DNA of 64,000 nt. Source: Trematomus loennbergii (lineage: Eukaryota > Chordata > Actinopteri > Perciformes > Nototheniidae). A model generated the notes under the pieces. That model did no database searches and was not told where the DNA came from. It was given only the letters and a program-made list of their open reading frames with translations. Position 1 is the stretch's first letter. Each line of letters opens with the position of its first letter. Of the stretch, positions 59,375 through 64,000 are shown one piece after another. A program made the position numbers and the translations under genes. The stretch lies in NCBI GenBank assembly GCA_012861695.1, contig JAAOOA010000324.1, forward strand, positions 189,001 through 253,000, given 5' to 3'.

Positions 59375-60063
59375 TAAGGGGAATACTTACAAGGGGCAGA
59401 CTCTGGACTTGATTGTATCAAAGGGTCTGAACATTTCTAAGCTTGTGGTGACTGATGTTGCGCTCTCCGACCATTCCTGTGTTTTCTTTGAGAGCTCTAT
59501 TACCGTCCATACAATTGTTAAGAAAGAGGTAACCACTAGACGTCACTTAACTGAAAATGCAGAGGAAATGTTTGCTCAGATTTTTACTCCCTCAATTGCG
59601 CATGCTAACTTCTCAGTAAATGAGCTAGTTGATAATTTTAACTCTAAAATAACAAATGTCATGGATACCATTGCTCCCATTAAAATAAAGGAAGTATCTG
59701 GCAAGAAAATATATCCATGGAGAAAAGCCATGACTGTGAGAACAGCAAAAACTGAGTGCAGAAAAGCTGAACGCAGGTGGAGAAAAACAAATCTCCAGGT
59801 TCACTTGGAAATATATAAAGAGAGACTCTGTGTCTATAATCAGGAAATAAAAAAGGCACGACAGTCTTTCTTTTCTGACATCATTACCAAAAATAAAAAC
59901 AACTCACGTGCCTTGTTTGCTACGGTCAACAGACTAACAAACCCCCCAGTGTCGATAGCCTCAGAATTTCTATCCACCAGGGCCTCCTTCTTCACTGACA
60001 AAATCATGCAAATTAGACAGGCAGTCAGTGCCTCTGTATCAGGTACAGCCAATGTACGACACC

Positions 60064-60353
60064 CAAGGCAAGGCAAGGCAAGGCAAGGCAAGTTTATTTA
60101 TATAGCACCTTTCAACACAAGGCAATTCAAAGTGCTTTACAAAAATGGAAGACATTATGAAAATGGCATTTAAAATCAGTCATTAAAAAGAAAAGATAAT
60201 AAAATAAACATTAAAGAAAAAATACATGGATAAAAGTTCAAAGTTACAATGCAGTTTAAGATGTGAATAGTTCAATTAAAAGCAGCGGCAAAAAGAAAAG
60301 TCTTCAGCCTGGATTTAAAAGTAGTAAGAGTTGCAGCGGACCTGCAGATTTAT
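60064..60353 (-). mobile_element. Antisense L2 3' end inserted in the L2 LINE
   Basis: Begins with five AAGGC repeats (the reverse of a CTTGC tail), then tttatttatatagcaccttt, and ends gcagcggacctgcag. It is the reverse complement of 23259-23519 with high similarity. The site of insertion coincides with loss of the RT core. Confidence 0.8.
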
Positions 60354-60425
60354 TTTAAAATTACACCGGGAGACTACTCTCCGATTAGAACACTGAGCAA
60401 GTGCATTGAGCACATCACTGACTGG

Positions 60426-61160
60426 ATGACTCAGAACTTTCTCCAATTGAACAAGCAAAAAACTGAGATAATTGTTTTTGGAGCAAAGAAGGACCGATTA
60501 AAAGTAATCACAGAGCTTCAGTCGGCAGACTATAAAGTAACTCACAAAGCAAGAAATCTGGGTGTAGTGATGGACTCAGACCTGAATTTTAACAGCCACA
60601 TTACAACAGTCATTAGGTCTGCATACTACCACCTGAAGAATATATCAAGGATTCAAAAACTAATGTCGCAACAGGATTTAGAAAAGCTTGTCCATGCTTT
60701 TATCTTCAGTAGACTCAACTACTGCAATAGTGTATTCACAGGGCTCACTAAAAAATCTATCAGAAAGCTGCAGCTGATTCAGAACGCTGCTGCTCGAGTT
60801 CTCACTGACACTAGAAAAGTGGATCATATCACTCCTGTTCTGAGATCATTACACTGGCTCCCAGTCTGCCAAAGAATTGATTTTAAAATACTACTGCTAG
60901 TTTTTAAATCACTAAATGGCTTAGGACCGAGGTATATAGACGACCTCCTCCATCACTATGAAGCATCCAGGAGTCTCAGGTCTTCTGGGTCGGGTCTGCT
61001 CTCTGTTCCGAGAATAACAACTAAACATGGAAAAGCAGCTTTGAGTTATTATGCCCCAACGATCTGGAACAAACTGCCCAAATCGTGCACGTCCGCCGAA
61101 ACACTTCCTATTTTTAAATCCCGACTAAAAACGCACCTATTTGCCGCTGCTTTTAATTGA
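60426..61160 (+). pseudogene. L2 LINE ORF2 C-terminal part
   Basis: A 244-residue open frame starting MTQNFLQLNKQKTEIIVFGA and ending TFAAAFN-type (HLFAAAFN). It is the thumb and C-terminal region of an L2-clade reverse transcriptase, with the SRLNYCNSVFTGL and LHWLPVCQRI blocks typical of fish L2/CR1-like LINEs. The catalytic palm (the FADD-type box) is absent because of the deletion next to the antisense insert, so it cannot work as an enzyme. Confidence 0.85.
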
Positions 61161-61933
61161 GCTGCTCATACTCACACTACAGTACGCCTTTTAGTCATGT
61201 ATTCTGTACCTGCTGTGTTTATTTATTTATTTTATTTTCATTATCTTTGCTTTTTATGCCTGTTTTTAAATGCCCTTTTAATAATGTATTTATGCTGTAT
61301 TTGTTCTTAAATGTCTTTTGCTTTTAATGTGTAAAGCACTTTGAATTGCCACGTGCTGAAAAGTGCTATATAAATAAAATGGCCTTGCCTTGCCTTGCCT
61401 ACTTCCGGGTGTACAATTCTCCGTTATCCAATGGGAATGGACGCTCACATTGCCTTTAACAGCCTCCGACACAAAAGAATGCCGTGCTTCCATGAGCGTC
61501 AAATCCCGCCGCAGATGGGAATACATTGCAATCAGTTGAAAGCTATTTGCGTCTGTTTATGAAGCTGAAGGAGCCTAGGAGCGTCCCAACTGCACGCCTC
61601 GGGACCCTGACCAAGCGTCGCTCCTGGACGTTTATGGAGTGAGAGTGTGTTGGCTGAACAGCCAATCAGAGTGATTTATTTTGCCGACAGCCTTTGGCCG
61701 ACTGCCCACCGATTCGACATGTTGAATCGGCGGGTTTTCGGCCGAAAAGGCGTCGGCACGGCTGAAAAGACACGACGGTGCGGGACACACCAATCTGAGT
61801 AGGGCGTGTCGACGCTCATCGTCGGCCTGACGCCCATCGACGGCCAAAATCGGCCTGGTGTGTCCGGGCCTTTAAACCTTAATCCTGCATTCTCTCTTAT
61901 ATCCAGCAGGGAAGAGTCACATTGTATAGAAGT

Positions 61934-62345
61934 TAGTGATGTGTCGGTCGCGAACGAGCCGATTCTTTTATCGTTGGTCTGCACTCACTGCCTGCCAAAA
62001 TCCACTCGCCTTTTAAAAAGCTTGATTTTGTTCCCCAAACGTATTCTGTGAAGACCCGCCCCTACTCTGTTTGGTAGGTTTCAGCACGAGGAGTGAGATG
62101 GGGTGGGTCTTAATGGAATACGCGCGAGAGAGAAGTCATAACAAGTGGTACAGGACAGGTAGACAACGTGTTTTTTCGGATGGAAAATGAGCCAAACGCG
62201 AAAACGCAGCAGCATTTGGATGCACTTCAACCAAAACCCAGGCAGTGATAAAGCGCACCATTTGTAAAGGCAAAATATCCTTTAAAGCAGGGTCAAGAAA
62301 TAATCTCCATCGCCACTTAAAAACACATATCCATATTAAGAGTTG
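61934..62345 (+). mobile_element. BED-finger hAT transposon fragment
   Basis: Starts TAGTGATGTGTCGGTCGCGA, then acgagccgattctttt, a fish hAT terminus, inside a copy of the GTATAGAAG repeat. At 62190-62340 the + strand reads SSIWMHFNQNPGSDKA, then (after a two-base loss) TICKGKISFKAGSRNNLHRH and LKTH: a BED zinc finger with its CxxC...HxxxH ligands. The rest of the transposase is missing. Confidence 0.65.
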
Positions 62346-62354
62346 CGTGAATTT

Positions 62355-62430
62355 CATTCAAGGCAAGGCAACTTTATTGACTTAACACATACAGAGGGTA
62401 AATTCAAAGTAGTACATTAGCTGACATGAT
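62355..62430 (-). mobile_element. Short LINE-tail fragment
   Basis: An AAGGCAAGGCAACTTTATTG start resembles the reverse of the CTTGC-tailed L2 end, then diverges. Confidence 0.4.
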
Positions 62431-62819
62431 GACATGGATATGGCGCCACCTTGTGTCATGTTTACAATGCAGATTATTGACATTAGGTCTGGCAATACAT
62501 TGAGTAAATTATGGTGCAATTTAGAGTAAAAAAGATGATGAAGCAGTGTATGCTTTAGGGCGGGGCTACGTGTGATTGACAGGTGGTGTCTGTGTTTCCA
62601 TTGAATTTTCCAAAAATGTTTAATTATGACATTTTACTAACCTACAGATGTCTAAGCTCCACTCTGTCACTTTTGGTTTGCTAAAATGCCATCAAGAAGT
62701 CACAAGCTGTCTTTTAAAGTCACGTTGTATAGAAGTCTATGAGAAATTACCTTACTTCTCATTTGATTTAATATGTGAGTAAACATACTCCTGAGGAGTT
62801 TAAAGTGTCGATCTCTACT
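62431..62819. other. Dispersed-repeat debris, no gene
   Basis: Contains another copy of the GTATAGAAGTCTATGAGAAA repeat near 62715. No exon is supported. Confidence 0.35.
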
Positions 62820-62823
62820 TTAA

Positions 62824-63968
62824 CCTGTTAAGCCCGAGAGACCCCGGTACCGGGGCACTGCCGCAACATCTTGCAGGAAACAGTGTCTGAGGGCATGTTC
62901 ATTTAATAAACTATGAATGTTTTATATCCATGTAACGGGAAGAAACTCATCTAACTGATTTTCTTTTTTTTTTCAAAAGAAACCCACAATGCTAACACTG
63001 AGCCTCTGAATTAGCAACGAGCGAAAAATGCTAACAGATTACTGCACCGAAAATCACTCACAAAAACCTTATTATTTATCTCTTCTCCACATCCATGACA
63101 TCGTTTCACATGTGAGGTGACACAGAATCGAAGGGTATTCTGAATTATACGAATTCGCAACGTTATAAACAAAAACAGACATCAAAACAGGTGGTGCTTG
63201 GTAGCTAAAATGCTAACATGGTTACCTTGGCTCTGTAGTCTCTCCAAAGTGGTCTTCAATGGCATTAAAACGATAAAAACGAAGTTAATCCATAGGTTAA
63301 TCCAATGTGTCTGTGTCCCTTTGAAATGATTTCTGATAATCCATGAGCAAACAGACGGATAATCCATGCTTTTCCGTTTCTAGATGTCAGAGCTAGAATG
63401 TAGCTTCACTCTGATGCAAAATTACATGCGCAAAGCCCTCACCTTTTTGTTTCACAATGAGTGTGTGTGGGGGACTCCCCCTTCGATTCTATTGGCTCTA
63501 ACGGTCAGAAAGAGGTGTCAACGATCAAAATCGAGCAAGGGGGGCCAGAGATATGGAAAATCCACCCAAATGACCCAGAAGTGGTTTCTTTTTGCTAAAT
63601 CTCTCTGAAAAGGTCAAATGTCACTTGTTTGCATCAATCTTGATACAGGGTACTTATTATATGTTATAGTTTGGATTCCTAAAGCTTTTAGTCTACTAAC
63701 CATCATCCAAGGGTGGTTTTCACTATAAGTAAAAAATAATTTTGGACGGACACTATAATTTACAGTTTTTTACTATGTAAAATCTGAATTTTCTTTAAAA
63801 TAAAAAACATCTATATTGATTTTGACTTTTCTACATCCAACTCACAGGTTTATCATTACTTTGAGAACAAAGATTTAATTTAACCCTTTAGAAGGGAAGA
63901 TATGGTCATTGTTCTGGGATGTCATTTTCGAGCCTGAGACCTGAAAAACAGGCTCAGGGCTTAAGAGG
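62824..63968. mobile_element. TTAA-flanked MITE (piggyBac-type), 1.15 kb
   Basis: TTAA at 62820-62823 and 63969-63972; ends CCTGTTAAGCCC and GGGCTTAAGAGG are inverted with two mismatches. Non-coding. The TTAA target and CCT start suggest a piggyBac-derived miniature element. Confidence 0.7.
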
Positions 63969-64000
63969 TTAAAGTCATCTTCAACACAGCATGATGTTCA

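Larger units (their letters stand above)
59378..61400 (+). mobile_element. L2-clade LINE, 5'-truncated, internally deleted and interrupted
   Basis: Segment 1 (59378-60060) encodes the end of the endonuclease domain (GQTLDLIVSKGLNISKLVVT, DVALSDHSCVFF) and the linker before reverse transcriptase (KARQSFFSDIITKNKNNSRA, LFATVNRLTNPP). Segment 2 (60354-61160) encodes the end of the RT and the C-terminus (LSKCIEHITDWMTQNFLQLN, KTEIIVFG, SRLNYCNSVFTGL, RSLHWLPVCQRIDFKILLLV, FKSRLKTHLFAAAFN, stop). The RT core with its catalytic aspartates is missing. The 3' UTR ends with AAGTGCTATATAAATAAA and a CTTGC tail at 61381-61400. Immobile. Confidence 0.85.
56657..61870. mobile_element. 5.2-kb TTTAA-flanked composite element, TIR GGCCCGGACACACCA
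   Basis: TTTAA at 56652-56656 and 61871-61875; ends GGCCCGGACACACCA and TGGTGTGTCCGGGCC are perfect inverted repeats. The uninterrupted host text occurs nearby (ccttaaaccttaaaccaaca at 56330, matching the right flank ctttaaaccttaatcctgca). Sub-terminal arms 57117-57327 and 61440-61653 also pair in reverse. The interior holds a foldback element, a Harbinger derivative and an L2 LINE. Confidence 0.7.

Noticed and set aside
59214..60173. A single 319-codon protein
   Set aside because: It fuses the right end of the Harbinger element, the L2 LINE coding text and the antisense L2 tail. Only about 59378-60060 is LINE coding sequence.

Overview
This is vertebrate nuclear DNA, almost certainly from a ray-finned (percomorph-type) fish. 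The evidence is split genes with GT-AG introns, a fish-style NLR immune sensor gene, FcR-like and B7/butyrophilin-like immunoglobulin (Ig) genes, tRNA-derived SINEs with the common fish tail, L2-clade LINE 3' ends, many hAT, Harbinger-like and TTAA-flanked DNA transposons, and long CA, CT and GA microsatellites. Almost all long open frames here are products of simple repeats. The real genes are assembled from short exons.

Layout. 0.3-0.85 kb: two exons (+) of an unrecognised protein with internal repeats, built from a duplicated intron-exon unit. 1-6 kb: dispersed repeats, a G-rich minisatellite, a 714-bp hAT element with its 8-bp target duplication, and two SINEs. 6.0-11.3 kb: an NLR gene (-) with start exon, small N-terminal exons, FISNA-NACHT exon, two LRR exons and a PRY-SPRY exon, carrying many one-base frameshifts. 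12.5-15.1 kb: an inverted-repeat element abutting a ZMYM1-like hAT remnant. 16.4-23.2 kb: three tandem copies of a repeat element with different microsatellite cores. 23.6 kb: a lone signal-peptide exon (-). 25.3-29.7 kb: a single-Ig receptor (+) with two ITIM-like tyrosine motifs. Its last exon is duplicated at 30.4 kb. 31.5-34.6 kb: a V-set membrane protein gene (-), with its intron filled by a TTAA-flanked element and a 19-copy minisatellite that repeats its splice acceptor. 35.5-39.1 kb: another TTAA element holding about 85 copies of a 37-bp repeat. 41.0-44.85 kb: transposons nested four deep. 44.9-46.8 kb: a small V-set gene (-) with two 24-nt mini-exons. 47.2-48.3 kb: a second copy of one nested element, which gives the empty site for the innermost one. 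49.5-56.1 kb: a two-Ig FcR-like gene (+), its introns filled by transposons. 56.7-61.9 kb: a 5.2-kb TTTAA-flanked composite holding a foldback element, a Harbinger derivative with a MADF-like reading frame and an interrupted L2 LINE. 62-64 kb: a BED-finger hAT fragment and a TTAA MITE.

Taken together this looks like a fast-changing immune-receptor cluster (one NLR, two FcR-like genes, two V-set genes) loaded with transposons. Many exons are exactly one base short of the expected phase, often at a homopolymer. That could be pseudogene decay or leftover indel errors in a long-read assembly, so I report the loci as genes and flag the breaks.
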